From Peromyscus leucopus (Eukaryota > Chordata > Mammalia > Rodentia > Cricetidae): 64,000 nt of DNA. The position numbers were made by a program, and so were the translations under genes. The DNA is taken from contig NC_051063.1 in the NCBI RefSeq assembly GCF_004664715.2, positions 145,169,319 to 145,233,318 of the forward strand, written 5' to 3'. Under the pieces are notes generated by a model, which searched no databases, was not told the origin of the DNA, and saw nothing but the letters and a program-made list of their open reading frames with translations. This document shows positions 36,263 to 50,981 of this stretch, piece by piece. Within the stretch, counting starts at the first letter, position 1, and the number at the start of each line of letters is the position of its first letter.

Positions 36263-37429
36263 ACCAACCAATGATCAAACGTGGAGACATTGCCAGTCTG
36301 CTTCCTTACTAAAGCAAAAAGGCCATACACATTTCCTTCAGGGCCCCTCACTATTCAGGAACAAGGCAAGCCTGCAAAAAATCATAAAGATTTTACAGAG
36401 AAGGCAATCAATAGAGTGGCCCCTCTTCAGTGGGCTTCCTCCACACCGCTGGCCAGCAGGCATGATCCAAGAAGGGCGAAGACATCAGGTAAGAGCAGCC
36501 TATCATCAAGACACGCTCAAGTGCTTCCCCTCCACAGCATCAACTTCACTCGGTCTTTCCCTCCACATGCCGATGTTCTCTCCTCTTCCGCCACCATCCA
36601 GCAGTAAACAGCTTCAGGGAATTCTTTGCGTCTTCGTTTCAAATGGCTCAAGTGAACTCAAGGTAGGCATTCTGTGGTCTCAATGCCTTTGCCCTGGCTC
36701 CTTGAATGATGAGCAAGGGCTCTGGCCGGAGATGAGAAGGAAGAGGCAGTATGATTGAAGGGAGTTGTCTAAAGACAACGAAGGGAAAGAACTCAGCCTC
36801 AGAGGAAGCTGCTGAGGCTGCACTCTCCAGGAGAGAATGGCAGCCATTTGTACTACGAACATTCTAGTGGTGACATCCAGAAGTAACGGGAGGCAGGTGA
36901 ACTGATTTCAATAGCATACTTTACTTTTTCAAGTATATACATCACAGCATATTGCATCATAGAATCAATTTAAAAAAAAATTTTTTTTAAATTCTGCATG
37001 GAATCTTTCAAGGATTTTTCCCATACTACACCCTGGAAATTTTACACCAACAGGGGGTCTTACTTGAGGCAGGCCGCACAGTTCGGGCTCACGTGGCTAG
37101 TGGCTACGGCACCTGTGACAGCCCAGACTGTACAGGAATCGATGCAGAAGTAGAGAATTCGAACAGAGTAAAAAACAAACCTGCACGAACCTGTGACCAT
37201 GGCTGAGTTTTCAGGACAAGGTAAGAAAACAGTATCCTTGAATGGACTCAGCGATTTCCAGCAAGTACGCCATTGTGAAATCACAAAACACGTCACCAGG
37301 ACTGGTACAGCTGGCCAAGGAAAAGGCTACAGGGCACAGCCTTGGGAAGATCAGTTCCAGTCACCAGGCACTCTGGCACCAGGGCTCAATTTCTAACCCT
37401 GGTTGCTTTTCATTGTTTTCTTTTTAACC
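36263..37429. other. Intron, no recognised element
   Basis: No gene or repeat family recognised. An A8T-type AT tract (AAAAAAAAATTTTTTTTAAA) occurs at 36971-36990. Confidence 0.4.
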
Positions 37430-37565
37430 TTCCATCAACTCTGCGAGGGAGGCAGGTTCCGTGACATTTTGAAGATGAAGAAACCACAGCCTATGCGATT
37501 TAAATGACTTGGTAATTTCTGGCTACGGACCTTAGACTCTGACCCACAATACAGGCCTTATCTCT
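37430..37565 (-). repeat. MIR SINE (ancient)
   Basis: ACATTTTGAAGATGAAGAAA, then AAATGACTTGGTAATTTCTG and GACTCTGACCCACAATACAG resembles the reverse of a MIR core (ACAGATGAGGAAACTGAGG...). Diverged, so confidence is moderate. Confidence 0.55.
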
Positions 37566-37885
37566 GCCCTGAACTTCTTCAGAAACTGGCCAGTCAGAAA
37601 CCACTGAAAAGCCGTGGTGAGACAAGGCCTTCTGTGAATCGCTGAGCAGGTGTTATCTAATGATGCTGTAAACAGCACTTCTCTTTTGTGCACAGCTTAT
37701 AAGCTTCCAAAATGCTTGTCTAGACTGAGTTTGGTCACCATTAAAGGTAACATGACGTCTCTAGGAACAGGATTCACTACAGCTCAGAAGAGCTGGCCAG
37801 TCCAGTCACCCCGGACTCTCATTTCTCATTTAAGATAAAAAATTTCAAATGCCAAGGCTACTTTAAAAACAAAATTGGGGGGAGG

Positions 37886-38090
37886 GGCCTGGAAAAATGA
37901 CTCAGCTTCTAAGAGCACTGGCTCCTCTTTCAGAGACTTCTAGCACCCACATGGCAGCTCACACTTGGTTGTAACTCTGGTCCCTCCAAGGATACCACAA
38001 CCACACTCTTGTGGTGAACAGTCATACTTGCAGACAGAATAGATTTAAAAATAGATTTTTTGAAAAATTAAATAAATAAAAACAAAAACT
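37886..38090 (+). repeat. B2/B3-type SINE
   Basis: GCCTGGAAAAATGACTCAGC, AGAGCACTGGCTCCTCTTTC, CACCCACATGGCAGCTCACA and an AT-rich tail (AAATTAAATAAATAAAAAC) mark a diverged forward B2/B3. Confidence 0.88.
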
Positions 38091-38095
38091 TGTTA

Positions 38096-38232
38096 CAATG
38101 GGCAAAGTAACTCATTCCTGTAATCCCAGGACTTGGGAGGTTGAGGCAGGAGAACCGCCATGAATTCAGGTGTAGCAGGTTCTAGGCCAGCCGCAACTAC
38201 AGACTGAGACCTATCTCAAACACAACCAAAAA
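38096..38232 (+). repeat. Old B1/7SL-like SINE
   Basis: CTCATTCCTGTAATCCCAGG, ACTTGGGAGGTTGAGGCAGG, CTAGGCCAGCCGCAACTACA and GAGACCTATCTCAAACACAA. Diverged; directly follows the B2/B3 copy. Confidence 0.82.
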
Positions 38233-38407
38233 GATTACTGTTTTTTTCAAACCATAGTTAAGACAAAGACAGGGAATTGTTTTAATCAACCAGGAAAGTA
38301 TCTTCCACTCAGCTCTTCAAGGTACTGGCCAGTGGGATCCTGGCCCCTACTAGTGTTTCTCATACACACACTCCCACATACACACAGCTCACTCCACACC
38401 CCTCTCC

Positions 38408-38408
<1 letters not shown>

Positions 38409-38449
<41 letters not shown>
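38409..38449. repeat. (CA)n microsatellite
   Basis: About 20 CA units. Confidence 0.97.
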
Positions 38450-38452
<3 letters not shown>

Positions 38453-38826
38453 GGGGAGGGGAGAATCGAGGGAAAACTACAGAAAGCATAACAGTGTGTG
38501 ACTTCCTACTTTGGCCTCAACTAAACAGATCTTAAAATCAGGTCTGTGTGAGGGCTGACCTTGCATTTGTTGATTATATTACACTTCACAGATTAGATGA
38601 GCTGAACAATTTGGGGGTTTTGTGGGTTTTCTTGGGGGGGAGGGCTCTTCATAACTAGTTAGGGTATATGGACTCTTTGGGTCAATCATTAAATAATAGT
38701 TGACATGCTGAGAGAAACCTTGCTGGCCACTATGTCTAAATATCATTGAATTATTGAATGCAATCAAGTAAATGCCACAGTCTAGCTAAAAAAAACAAAA
38801 AACAAAAAACAAAAAACAAGAACTTG

Positions 38827-38989
38827 CCGGGCGGTGGTGGCGCACGCCTTTAATCCTAGCACTCGGGAGGCAGAGCCAGGCGGATCTCTGTGAGTTCAAG
38901 GCCAGCCTGGGCTACCAAGTGAGCTCCAGGAAAGGCGCAAAGCTACACAGAGAAACCCTGTCTCGGAAAAAAAAAAAAAAAAAAAAAAA
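38827..38989 (+). repeat. Young B1 SINE with target duplication
   Basis: Full-length B1 (CCGGGCGGTGGTGGCGCACG to CCCTGTCTCGG) with the GGAAAGGCGCAAAGCTAC variant and a ~30-bp A-tail. AAAAACAAGAACTTG lies on both sides (about 38812-38826 and 38990-39004). It inserted at the edge of a (CAAAAAA)n tract (38788-38820). Confidence 0.97.
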
Positions 38990-39004
38990 AAAAACAAGAA
39001 CTTG

Positions 39005-40450
<1,446 letters not shown>

Positions 40451-41244
40451 CAGATCATTCTTAAAATGACTTTCCAGCCCCGCCCCCAAACAGGGAGTTT
40501 CCATGAAACCTGTATTGTCATAAAAGACGATTCGGTTTTTCGGTGCAGACTGGAGATATGGGCTACAGACTGCACACCTGCATAGCTACCTGGTGACCAT
40601 CACTCACACACCTACACTGACCCACACACCATGCTACATGCTCACTGACTTGTGGGAGAAGCCGGCTATATTCACCACCCAAACTAAAGCTTTCAGTCCA
40701 AAGTCACACAGGGTTGCATGCAAAAGTCCAGGATAGAGCCTAGGCTAGCCCAGAGCTGCCAAGTCCCTACCCCTTCCATAGAGTGCAAACTAGCAGCATC
40801 TAGACAAAAGCTCGGCAGCCAAGGCCAAGAAATCACTGTTGTGTCCAGCCCAAAGGACACCAGACAATGACATCGACTCATGAACAGGTACTGTGACCTG
40901 GAGAGCAGACACCATTTGATATGGGCAGAAGAAATAACTGAACCAAAAACCATATGACTGGAAGAGGCATACACTTCCGACTTGTACCACAATGAGCCAC
41001 GTTAATCAAGTACGATTTTCCTACAGAAGTTAGGCAATAGCAAATCTGTAAAAAAATCATTAATGATCTCAACGGTCACAGATAAACAGCATTCATCTAC
41101 CTATGCCAATTGTCCTTTCTCTGCAAATAATGACATAAAATCAGACAAGAATGTAACATTTGTAAATAGATTTATTTCATTTAACCAACGTTAATTTTAA
41201 TTGAGTCAGTCTTTCTACAGCATCATTTCTTAAAGAGAAAAATT
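40451..41244. other. Intron 1 next to exon 2, no recognised element
   Basis: No repeat or gene recognised in the ~0.8 kb upstream of the acceptor. Confidence 0.4.
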
Positions 41245-41402
41245 GGTGCCTGTGGGGTGGCTCAGCAGGGAGAGGGAGGGACTTGATGAGCAACCCTGAG
41301 TTTGATCCCTGCGACCCGTTGTGGAAGAGAACCAACCCCAGCAAGGTGTCCTGAAGGGCACACGCACATGTGCACAGGCACACTCATTTTTATTTAAAAA
41401 GG
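41245..41402 (+). repeat. Old B2/B3-type SINE
   Basis: GTGCCTGTGGGGTGGCTCAG, CCCTGAGTTTGATCCCTGCG, AAGGTGTCCTGAAGGGCACA and a tail of TTTTTATTTAAAAA. Diverged. Confidence 0.75.
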
Positions 41403-41689
41403 GGAAACTAGTTTTCAATCATTAATCAGTACAAGTCCTTTTTCCCCTTTTAACTGATTCCCTATTGTTGAGATACTTGGTCATCTCTAGCTTTTCACAT
41501 TATCCAAGTGTGGTATCTAAGGTATCCAAGGATCCAAGGATCCAGGTATCCAAGAGTACTTTCTTAGGACACACCTAAAAGTAGAGGAACTAGCTCAGGC
41601 ATTTGTAGGTTACAACAGCTTTTTGGTAAAATAACCTCAATGCTAGAACTTTTTATTTTTTCTATATTTTATTGGGGGTGGGTGGGTGA

Positions 41690-41857
41690 GACAGGGTTTC
41701 TAAGTGTAACAACAGCCTTGGCTATCCTGGAACTCGCTTTGTACACCAGGTTGGCCTTGAACTCACTCTGTAGACCAGGCTGGCCTGGTCACAGAGATCC
41801 ACCTGCCTCTGTCTCCCAAGTGCTGATATTAAAGGCATGAGCCGCCACCACCTGGCC
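41690..41857 (-). repeat. B1 SINE with internal duplication
   Basis: GAGACAGGGTTTCTAAGTGT, GCTATCCTGGAACTCGCTTT, then two similar blocks (GTACACCAGGTTGGCCTTGA and GTAGACCAGGCTGGCCTGGT), and ATTAAAGGCATGAGCCGCCA. The doubled block is the ~29-bp duplication known for B1. Confidence 0.93.
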
Positions 41858-41865
41858 CTTTCCTT

Positions 41866-42016
41866 TATTTTTAACTCGTTTGTGTGTGTACACGCGTATG
41901 AGTACAGGTGCCCACAGAGGCCAGAAGAGGGTGCCAGATACTTCAGAGATGAAGTTACGAGTGTTGAGAATCACTTGATGTGGAAGCCATTTTTAACCAC
42001 TGAGCCATCTTTCTAA
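41866..42016 (-). repeat. B2/B3-type SINE
   Basis: TTTATTTTTAACTCGTTTGT, CCACAGAGGCCAGAAGAGGG, TGCCAGATACTTCAGA and ACCACTGAGCCATCTTTCTA form a reverse B3-like copy, end to end with the preceding B1. Confidence 0.88.
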
Positions 42017-42262
42017 AGTCTAGAAGTCTGGACCCTAAACCTTTTATTTTAAAAAATTTGAAATGCACACAGAAAAACAGCCTTGGTTAATATACTTCCT
42101 TAGTATTTAATAATCCTAACCACTACTAAAGATTTTCAGACATTAGAAAGTTTTCTGGCCCATGTAATTCATTAATTTGATTCCATGAGCAATAAAGAGA
42201 AGCTCATAGCAAAAACCTGGAGCTAAAACCCATGGTGAACAACTGTCAATCAAGACTGGGTA

Positions 42263-42428
42263 GCCGGGCGGTGGTGGCGCACACCTTTAATCCCAGCACT
42301 TGGGAGGCAGAGCCAGGCGGATCTCTGTGAGTTCGAGGCCAGCCTGGGCTACCAAGGTTGAGTTCCAGGAAAGGCGCAAAGCTACACAGAGAAACCCTGT
42401 CTCGAAAAACCAAAAAAAAAAAAAAAAA
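42263..42428 (+). repeat. Young B1 SINE with target duplication
   Basis: Full-length B1 from GCCGGGCGGTGGTGGCGCAC to CCCTGTCTCGAAAAACC and an A-tail. AGACTGGG at 42253-42260 recurs at 42429-42436. Confidence 0.96.
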
Positions 42429-42436
42429 AGACTGGG

Positions 42437-44111
42437 CAAGATGAGTGGGATGCATAGGGAAAGCCTATTCTAATTTCCGACAGGACAAAGGAGAGGTAGG
42501 TAGCATCAAAGATAGGGTTTTGAACAACCTGTGATCTTACAGAAGCCAGAGATAGGCAGAATGACAGGAGGTCATGGAGTCAGTGAAGGGCCAAAAGAAA
42601 GGAGCCTGAGAGAATCCTGGTCTTAATTTTACAGGAGTGCTGCTATATCAAACCTGTGCTTGATCGTATTCTAAAACTACTAGGTGTCAGGTCATCTGTT
42701 ATTGTTTCCAACAGATGATAGAAAGACAGTCAGGACTAAGCGAAGAAGCACAGAGACACAACTGAAGTAAGTGTCTTTCACATGCCATCGATATGCAGAC
42801 TCTATGAAGGACCTGCTGCTTGCTACCTTCTGCCAGCTGGCCTCTTCGAGCAGTGAAGACCACTGGGAACAGAAGCCACATGCCACAGAGCTGGGACTGG
42901 AAGCTCCTTTCCACAGAAGAGCCATTTCCTTATTTATAACCCCCAACCCCATTTATAGAACAAAGGAAAAAAAAATAGGAAGAAACTACCCACTTCTTCC
43001 AGAAGAGAAGACAAGCCCAAGCCACAAACTACAAGGCAGGACTCAGCAACCAGCCATTTTGGATTCTGACCAACACTGTTGGTCTTTGGGTGTTTTGTGA
43101 CAGAACAGAAACAGAGGGTGATCTAGCTGGACTGTGAAGGAGAGCGCAGTGTTCAAAAGGCACAAGGCACCAACAGGAAATCGAATGTAGCACGCCTGCC
43201 TGTCAAAGAATCCATGCACGGACGACGGGGAAAACACTCCACAGATTGCGAAGCAGACACGCCCTCTGCTCACAGCTGAGCGCGGGCAGTCAGGAAACAC
43301 CCCTGCTCCTTTCAAAGCCAACAGATACTTGGCAGATCCAAAAAGACCCCAACACTTGCTTTCGGAATGTAGGGTCGGTTTCAAAATGGAAGATCCCAGG
43401 TGGCCTACAAAGAATAGTAAATGTTTATGGGAATGGAGGCAGCCAGGAATAGGAGAAAGGACGGTGCCGGGAGGGGTCGAGGGTGGTCCCCAGCTGCAGT
43501 GTCCAACCAGGGAACAAGGACAGCAGAAGCCAAGCAGATGGAGGCCACCAGTCAGGAGCATGGCACCGGGCCACAACTCACTTCCACAAAGACACCATCT
43601 TAAATCAAGTCTTCAGGTGAGACGAGTCCCTCTTTCCAAAACCTGCTGGGTAGTCTCTAAAAGTCAATTGGCAGAATTTATATTCTCAGAACTCAAGGGA
43701 ATGGCATCAACAGTCTACACATATTTGGAACATAAATCCCAAGAACTTCTAATAAGAGAAAGGCTAATGGAAAATATCTGAATGAGAGAAACCTCCCAAG
43801 GCTGGGTACCTGAATGTCTGGAAGAGTTACACAAAAGATGAGCTTCCATTGTTTAGCATCTGTCCTGTGCAAGACACCATGGGGTCCTGGAATGTGACGA
43901 AGAGCATAACTGGGACTTGAATCCTAGAATACCCTTTGCAATGTCCTTTATGGGCTCACACCCTCAAGTGAACAGCCTCCTTTCCTCTAAGTCTCACTTT
44001 CTTCACCTGTCAAACCGGCTGTTGCTACTACAGTGCCAACAGTCAAGTGACTGCTTTCTGTTACTGTCGTCGGGGGTCCACTGAGGGCCTTGTCACTGGC
44101 TAAGCGTTATC
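42437..44111. other. Intron, no recognised element (weak MIR trace)
   Basis: No gene recognised. 43930-44035 (CTCTAAGTCTCACTTTCTTC, ACCTGTCAAACCGG) vaguely resembles a MIR core. 43190-43290 has a few more CpGs than its surroundings. Confidence 0.35.
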
Positions 44112-44124
44112 AAAAGCATGCCTC

Positions 44125-44287
44125 AGGCCTGGCGGCGGCGGTGGTGCACGCCTTTAATCCCAGCACTTAGGAGGCAGAGGCAGGCGGATCTCTGTGAGTT
44201 CGAGGCCAGCCTGGTCTCCAAAGCGAGTTCCAGGAAAGGCTCAAAGCTACACAGAGAAACCCTGTCTCAAAAAAACCATTAAAAAAA
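44125..44287 (+). repeat. B1 SINE with target duplication
   Basis: GGCCTGGCGGCGGCGGTGGT through CTACACAGAGAAACCCTGTC and an A-rich tail. AAAAGCATGCCTC at 44112-44124 recurs exactly at 44288-44300. Confidence 0.97.
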
Positions 44288-44401
44288 AAAAGCATGCCTC
44301 TATTCTCGGACCCCAACCTAAATACAGTTAACAGGAAGGATGCTAGCAAAACTACTGCCTAACCTACCAACAATCCCCACTCAAGAATACTATAATTCAG
44401 G

Positions 44402-44556
44402 GCCGGGCAGTGGTAGCAAATGCCTTTAATCCCAGCACTTGGGAGGCAGAGACAGGTGGATCTCTGTGAGTTCGAGGCCAGCCTGGGCTACAGAGTGAGT
44501 TCCAGGAAAGGCGCAAAGCTACACAGAGAAACCCTGTCTCGAAAAACCAAAAAAAA
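44402..44556 (+). repeat. B1 SINE with target duplication
   Basis: GCCGGGCAGTGGTAGCAAAT through CCCTGTCTCGAAAAACC. AAGAATACTATAATTCAG before it and AAGAATACTATTCAG after it form a target duplication, with a 3-nt difference that arose later. Confidence 0.95.
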
Positions 44557-44570
44557 AGAATACTATTCAG

Positions 44571-45730
<1,160 letters not shown>

Positions 45731-47031
45731 TTACACGGCTATTTCTTGACTTTAACTAAGCTGGAGAGAAAAGCAATCCATACAGACAACATGAGACACA
45801 CTAAGGCCAAGAAAAAAAAAAATGGGGTGGAAAAGTGAATACCAAGTCCCCCCCACAGCAGCTGATTCTGCTGTCCTTTAGCATCTGAGAACACAAGCCC
45901 AGGGCTCTGGGAAGAGGGGGAGGTAGAAGTTGGGCCTTGACCTGCAGTAAACTGCACCTAACCAGAAAACCAGATTCGGGGGTTGGGGGGGATGTTATGG
46001 TAACAAACATAGTGATACTCCAGAGTTTGTCAGAGTAGAATTTTCTGTGTTAAGTGTAAACAGACACAATTCATGTTAAGCCTTTTATCTTCGTGTGTCA
46101 ACGAGGACGTGTTTACACTGTGTATGTACATTTCTATTTCATACAGACAGACAGCCGGGCCACCTGATACATTCAATCAGTGAGAGCGATGATGGGAATG
46201 TTAAGGGATTTCCATTACATGGGTGACTCTGAGAACAGAAATTAAAAAACAGTGTAATCTGGATGTGCAAACTGTTCTTTGCCGCCCTACAGAAGAGCCA
46301 TCTCACCATAGAAACAATCTAAAAATCTATGCGCCGAAAACACAGTTCTGAAGGCTAAGAGCATGAAAACCAAGGAATTCAGAGAGATGGATGAGATGCT
46401 TTTATCCACCATGCCAATTAATAAATGGAAAAGCGACAGGGAACTAGTTCCAAGGCGAGGAGACACACTCAAGTGTCCCCTCCATGGAAGGTATCTGCAG
46501 CCACACAGGTATGTACAGAAAAGTTGGGTTTGCTTCAGCAGAAGGATCAATGTTTTCAGATCTTCCTAAAAACAACTTGATTTGCTCTGACAGGTATTCT
46601 GCACGCCTTTCTGGTCTTAAAATATCCCAAAGTCCAATATTCAAGGTGTCTGTGTTTTAAAATAACACCCTTGAGAGAGGTTCTAAACCCTTTTCATTAT
46701 TTCCACTCCCTGTGGTTGCTATTTTTTAGGCAACATACAGGGTCTAGTAGGCAATACCACAGCCCCCACACACACCGACCCGCCACTGCGCTCTGCCCCA
46801 CTGGGAGGCCTTCCCAGGACTGAGCTCGGCAGCTCACACACCTTCATCCTGACCTTGTACTCCCAAAAGCTAGAAGCTGGCACGGAGAGGCACTCTGGGA
46901 ACCCCCAAGCCAGGACAAGCCCCCAGTGGGTATGGACTGGCCCACAGAGAAAGGCCTCTCCTTCCCTCTCCTGAGGTGCAGCTTTCCCCTCAGAAGCAGG
47001 CAAGCATTCTAAGTCAAGTTCCCCCCACCCC

Positions 47032-47033
<2 letters not shown>
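45731..47033. other. Intron, no recognised element
   Basis: No gene or repeat family recognised. Confidence 0.4.

Positions 47034-47072
<39 letters not shown>
47034..47072. repeat. (AC)n microsatellite
   Basis: About 19 AC units bounded by CCCCACCCC-type sequence on both sides. Confidence 0.97.
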
Positions 47073-47076
<4 letters not shown>

Positions 47077-47325
47077 CACACCCGTCCTCCTGCGTGCCGG
47101 CTCTGCCTGTCAGACCTGTTACATCTTTCTGCTTACAGGCCATGTGCTTATTTCCAGAATGTCTTTCTTCACCCTACAAGGTTCCAGTTCCCTTAGGTGA
47201 CCTGAGCTTATGTTAATGAACCAGTTATCAAAATCTAGCCAATCACCAGTGTGGAAACCCCACTCACTCACATGTTCCTCCAACCCTATGATGTTGATTT
47301 TCCACGGTGGTGTCAAATTAGAAAC

Positions 47326-47433
47326 CTTGGGCTAGGGGGATGTAATTCAGGAGGACAGCCCTTGCCTGGCACACACGAAGACCTTGGTTTCATCCCCATG
47401 TGTGGCAAAAAAAAAAAAAAAAAAAAAAAAAAA
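47326..47433 (+). repeat. ID SINE
   Basis: CTTGGGCTAGGGGGATGTAA, CCCTTGCCTGGCACACACGA and CTTGGTTTCATCCCCATGTG, followed by a ~27-bp A-tail. This is the BC1/ID-type head with A and B box-like positions. Diverged in the middle. Confidence 0.85.
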
Positions 47434-48999
47434 GTTAAAATATAAATGTGTAAATATACAGGCAAATTTTTTTTGTGTTCATATACATGTTTGCCTGCCC
47501 CCGAAGCACAGAGGCTTCTGATTTGGGGGTTTTGTGGGAATGATGCTGAGTCCTCACTGGCCTAGACCTCAGTTTCCTTGTGGTTCAGATGCAGGTTTGG
47601 AACTAAATTCAGCCTTTGTATCTCCTGTCATTTCTGCCCATACTACTCTACTCTAATACCTCCAGACTCCCTACTACGAGTAATATATGTTTTCTTTATT
47701 CTCCAAGTATCTAGAGGATAATGTGAACCTCTCATTTCTACAGAGGCAAGCTGGACTTCTCACCAAGACCAAATACCCTCAGAATTTAGGATTTCTCTAT
47801 GAGACAGAGGGGTCCCCACTTACCAAGCCAAACAACCCACCAGCTCTGCCCCCAGCACCCTACCAGGGGGAAAATGTCTGAAACTAACGTCCACCTAGGT
47901 CTTGGTTCTCAGCACCATCTCAATACCTTGCACATGAGCCTAAAACATGGCAGTGACATTTCCATATGCATCCGAAAATCGTCATCAACCAAATGCAAAA
48001 CTGAAGAAATGCTGACGTAGAGTGCAGTCAGGGGCCATGGACCACAAGCCGGCATTCACACCACAGGAACGTGGGATTCTGACCTGTGTCTTTCTCTTGC
48101 CTGGCAAAATGGCTGCTTCCAAGATCACATGCTTTGTCTACAGAGCTACAGAAAACAATCTCATCATACCCCTGTTGACAGAACGAGGAAATATGGACTA
48201 CATCAAACAGCTGAGTAACAGTGCAAGGTGCTGACAAACGAACGAACAAACGAACAGGATGGAGGGCCAAGGTGCTCTTTCTGGGTCATATCTATTTCAG
48301 AGTTCCTATTGGCCCCTTCATCGATGATACTGATAAAAACTGTTCCTCTGATTCAAGGACAACAAGTTTCCAGGGGAGATGGCAAACGCACTGGATCAGA
48401 GAGTCAAGAGCTAAAAAGATCAACAGATTGGAATTGCAACAGAGAGGAAATAATGTTATTTGGACACTTGGGTGCAAAAAAAGAAATGCACAAATGTAGG
48501 AGGTGTGAAAAAGACTTGGGCAACTTAATTAGATATAATTTCTGTATGTGATGATGGGGTGCTGTGCCTGCACTCCCCCAAAATTCAAGACAATCTTCGG
48601 CTACACCTAAGTGGTCCTTAACAGAATAAGAAATGGGAAGAAGGGACCCCAAATTCTGGGTTTGTTTCTGCCTCCACACTTTTGACAGGGAAGCCAATGG
48701 AAAAAAAACATCTAAGTGACAGGCAGGCAGAGGCAGAGAGCAGAAAGCCACCACAGGGAGCAGCTACAGAAACTAAGCATGCCAGGACCCTAGGGAAAGA
48801 CTGTTTGGGTCCCACGTGACCTGCTGGGGAAAGCAGACCAGGAGTTTCAGCAAACACACACACAAGGATTTGTTGTAGATCACACTAAACTTCCTACGAA
48901 GGTAACAAGCATTTCTGTGATGCAGCCCATTTCTGTGATTTCATAAGCCTGATTTTATTGCCACTGAAACTCCTGGGCTCTTATTTGCCTTGGTTTTAA
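47434..48999. other. Intron, no recognised element
   Basis: No gene or repeat family recognised. A small AACG/AAACG repeat lies at 48236-48257. Confidence 0.4.
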
Positions 49000-49036
49000 G
49001 ATTTATTTATTTTTACTTTACATGTATGTCTGAGTG

Positions 49037-49088
<52 letters not shown>

Positions 49089-49257
49089 TGCGCACCACAT
49101 ACCTGCCTGTTGGCCAGAAGTCAGAAGAGGGAGTCGGATCCCCTGGAACTGTAGTGACAGGTGGTTTTTGAGCTGCCTGCTGTGTATGCTGGGGACCAAA
49201 CCTGGTCCTCTACAGAAACAGTAAGTGCTCTTAACCACTGTACTATCTCTTCAGCCC
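49000..49257 (-). repeat. B2/B3-type SINE with (TG)n in its tail
   Basis: GATTTATTTATTTTTACTTT, then a TG array at 49040-49080, GGCCAGAAGTCAGAAGAGGG, ATGCTGGGGACCAAACCTGG and GCTCTTAACCACTGTACTAT, ending CTTCAGCCC. The microsatellite lies inside the element. Confidence 0.92.
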
Positions 49258-49380
49258 ATAACTGTCTCATTGTGCATCAAAGGAAACTAAAGGTAAACAG
49301 GGACCACATGGCCTGTTTGGGATCACACTGGTATTGGGGAGCAAGGGTAGATAGAGCGAGGGCTTAAATCTAGATTTGTG
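49258..49380 (-). repeat. Possible MIR fragment
   Basis: GCATCAAAGGAAACTAAAGG, GGCCTGTTTGGGATCACACT and GAGGGCTTAAATCTAGATTT resemble a reverse MIR. Weak. Confidence 0.4.
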
Positions 49381-50062
49381 CATGCAATTTTATGGCACAG
49401 CATTCTTGTTTGGAGATCTCTCTCAAGACTAAAAATGATGCTCCTGTCAGGTACAGAGCACTGAGGAAGGACTCTCACACTGTGTAGGAACTTCCCTACA
49501 GTGACTGGTAGACACCTCTGTCAGCATCTCCTCCATGGTCCCTCAAGAAAGACACCAAGGGAAGCTGGACAAGGCTTCTATTTCACAGCCCATATGTGAA
49601 AGGATAAAGTCCAGCTTTTTCGGGGTAAATTCCTATTGTTTCAGACCCAATGCCCCTCAAAAGCACGTTTCCACAAATCAAGGGTGTAACCGCAGAAGCC
49701 ATAACGCATGGGAAGGATAAAGACAGAAGGCACGGTACAACAGAACCTAACCACAAGAACGCTGCAGGCATCCTCAGAGGACAGAGGCCTATCTCACCAA
49801 CTTCCAGCACAGGATTCCAGCTTCATCAGGCAGCTGCCACTCACTCCCCATTCCTATCAAATCACATTCCTTTCTTTATCTCAACTCCCAAGCAGACAGC
49901 TGCTTCCACACAGCACTCAGATACCATTCAAACGTTCCCTCTGCAAGGGTGGGGGGTGGGGAGCTTGGGGGGCTGGCCTCCTTGATTTCAACACACACCC
50001 TTCATTCACCTGCTAGCATTCAGATGACATGAAGAGCCCCGAACAGTAAAAGGTACCATCAG
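49381..50062. other. Intron, no recognised element
   Basis: No gene or repeat family recognised. Confidence 0.4.
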
Positions 50063-50262
50063 GGGTGCCAGCAAAATGGCTCAGTGGGTGAAGGCTTGCC
50101 ACACAAGCCTGGCAACCCGGTTTCAATCACTGGGAACCTTATAAAGGTGGAAGGAGAGAAATAACTACATAGTCATCCTCTGACAGCCGCATGTGCACCC
50201 TGGTCCTCAGGCCCATACACCCCCACACACATCCACACACACACACCCTCCACCCCCTCCAC
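50063..50262 (+). repeat. B3-type SINE with CA-rich tail
   Basis: GGGGTGCCAGCAAAATGGCT, CAGTGGGTGAAGGCTTGCCA, CATCCTCTGACAGCCGCATG and a tail rich in CACAC. Diverged forward copy. Confidence 0.85.
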
Positions 50263-50309
50263 TCCACACTGAGAGAATCAAAATGAAAAAAATTTGGAAG
50301 ATTTTTTTT

Positions 50310-50396
50310 AAGTTACCACTAGAGATTAGATGGTTCACTAGATAAAACACTTGCTATGCAAGCGAGAGGCCCCGAGGTCGCACTGCCAACTCTAAA

Positions 50397-50431
<35 letters not shown>

Positions 50432-50616
50432 CAACAACAACAAAATTACAGGCAGGCCTGACCGCTGCCTGTAATCCCCACACTGGGGAAAGAGCTGGAG
50501 CAGGTTAGCTAACTAGCCTAGCTGCAAATGATGAGCTCTGGTCCCGCAAGAGGCTTCACTTCAGTAAATAAAGTCAAGAACAATCAAGGAAGGTGCCTCA
50601 TAGAAACTTTGGGACC

Positions 50617-50620
<4 letters not shown>
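50310..50620 (+). repeat. B4-type SINE (ID-like head, B4 body)
   Basis: The tRNA-like head (GATGGTTCACTAGATAAAAC, CTTGCTATGCAAGCGAGAGG) is followed by an AAT/ACA microsatellite (50397-50443), then CTGCCTGTAATCCCCACACT, GTTAGCTAACTAGCCTAGCT and CAGTAAATAAAGTCAAGAAC. That matches the B4 body order also seen at 61681. Confidence 0.72.
50397..50443. repeat. (AAT)n(ACA)n microsatellite
   Basis: About ten ATA units, then about five ACA units, inside the B4-like SINE. Confidence 0.95.

Positions 50621-50650
<30 letters not shown>
50621..50650. repeat. (CA)n microsatellite
   Basis: About 15 CA units, followed by degenerate CA clusters to 50725. Confidence 0.95.
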
Positions 50651-50652
<2 letters not shown>

Positions 50653-50779
50653 ATGCAGGAGTGCCCACAGGTATGTGAACCCACATGACAGTGCTCACAC
50701 ACACACCCCACGCATACACACGTACAAAAAGAAATTGCCACCCAAAAGGCTACATGTTTAATGGAAATTAACAAGTTTC

Positions 50780-50981
50780 TTATTACTGGGTGTGTGCTGT
50801 TGGACATGCATGTTCACCGCGTATGTGCCTGCTGCCTCCTGCAGCAGCCAGCAGAGGGCATCAGAGGAACGACAGCGGCAGGTGGATGTGAGCTGCCCAG
50901 CGTGGCTTCCGGGAACCAAACCCAGGTCCTCTGCAAGAGCAGCCAGGGCTTGCTCTTCACACAGCCATCTCCCCAGTCCCG
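50780..50981 (-). repeat. B3-type SINE
   Basis: CCAGCAGAGGGCATCAGAGG, CCGGGAACCAAACCCAGGTC, CTCTGCAAGAGCAGCCAGGG and CACAGCCATCTCCCCAGTCC form a reverse B3-like copy. Confidence 0.87.

Noticed and set aside
38332..38489. Repetitive His/Thr or Cys/Val frames
   Set aside because: Translations of the CA/TG microsatellite; the same applies at 26024, 45121, 46719, 49042, 50528 and 63066.
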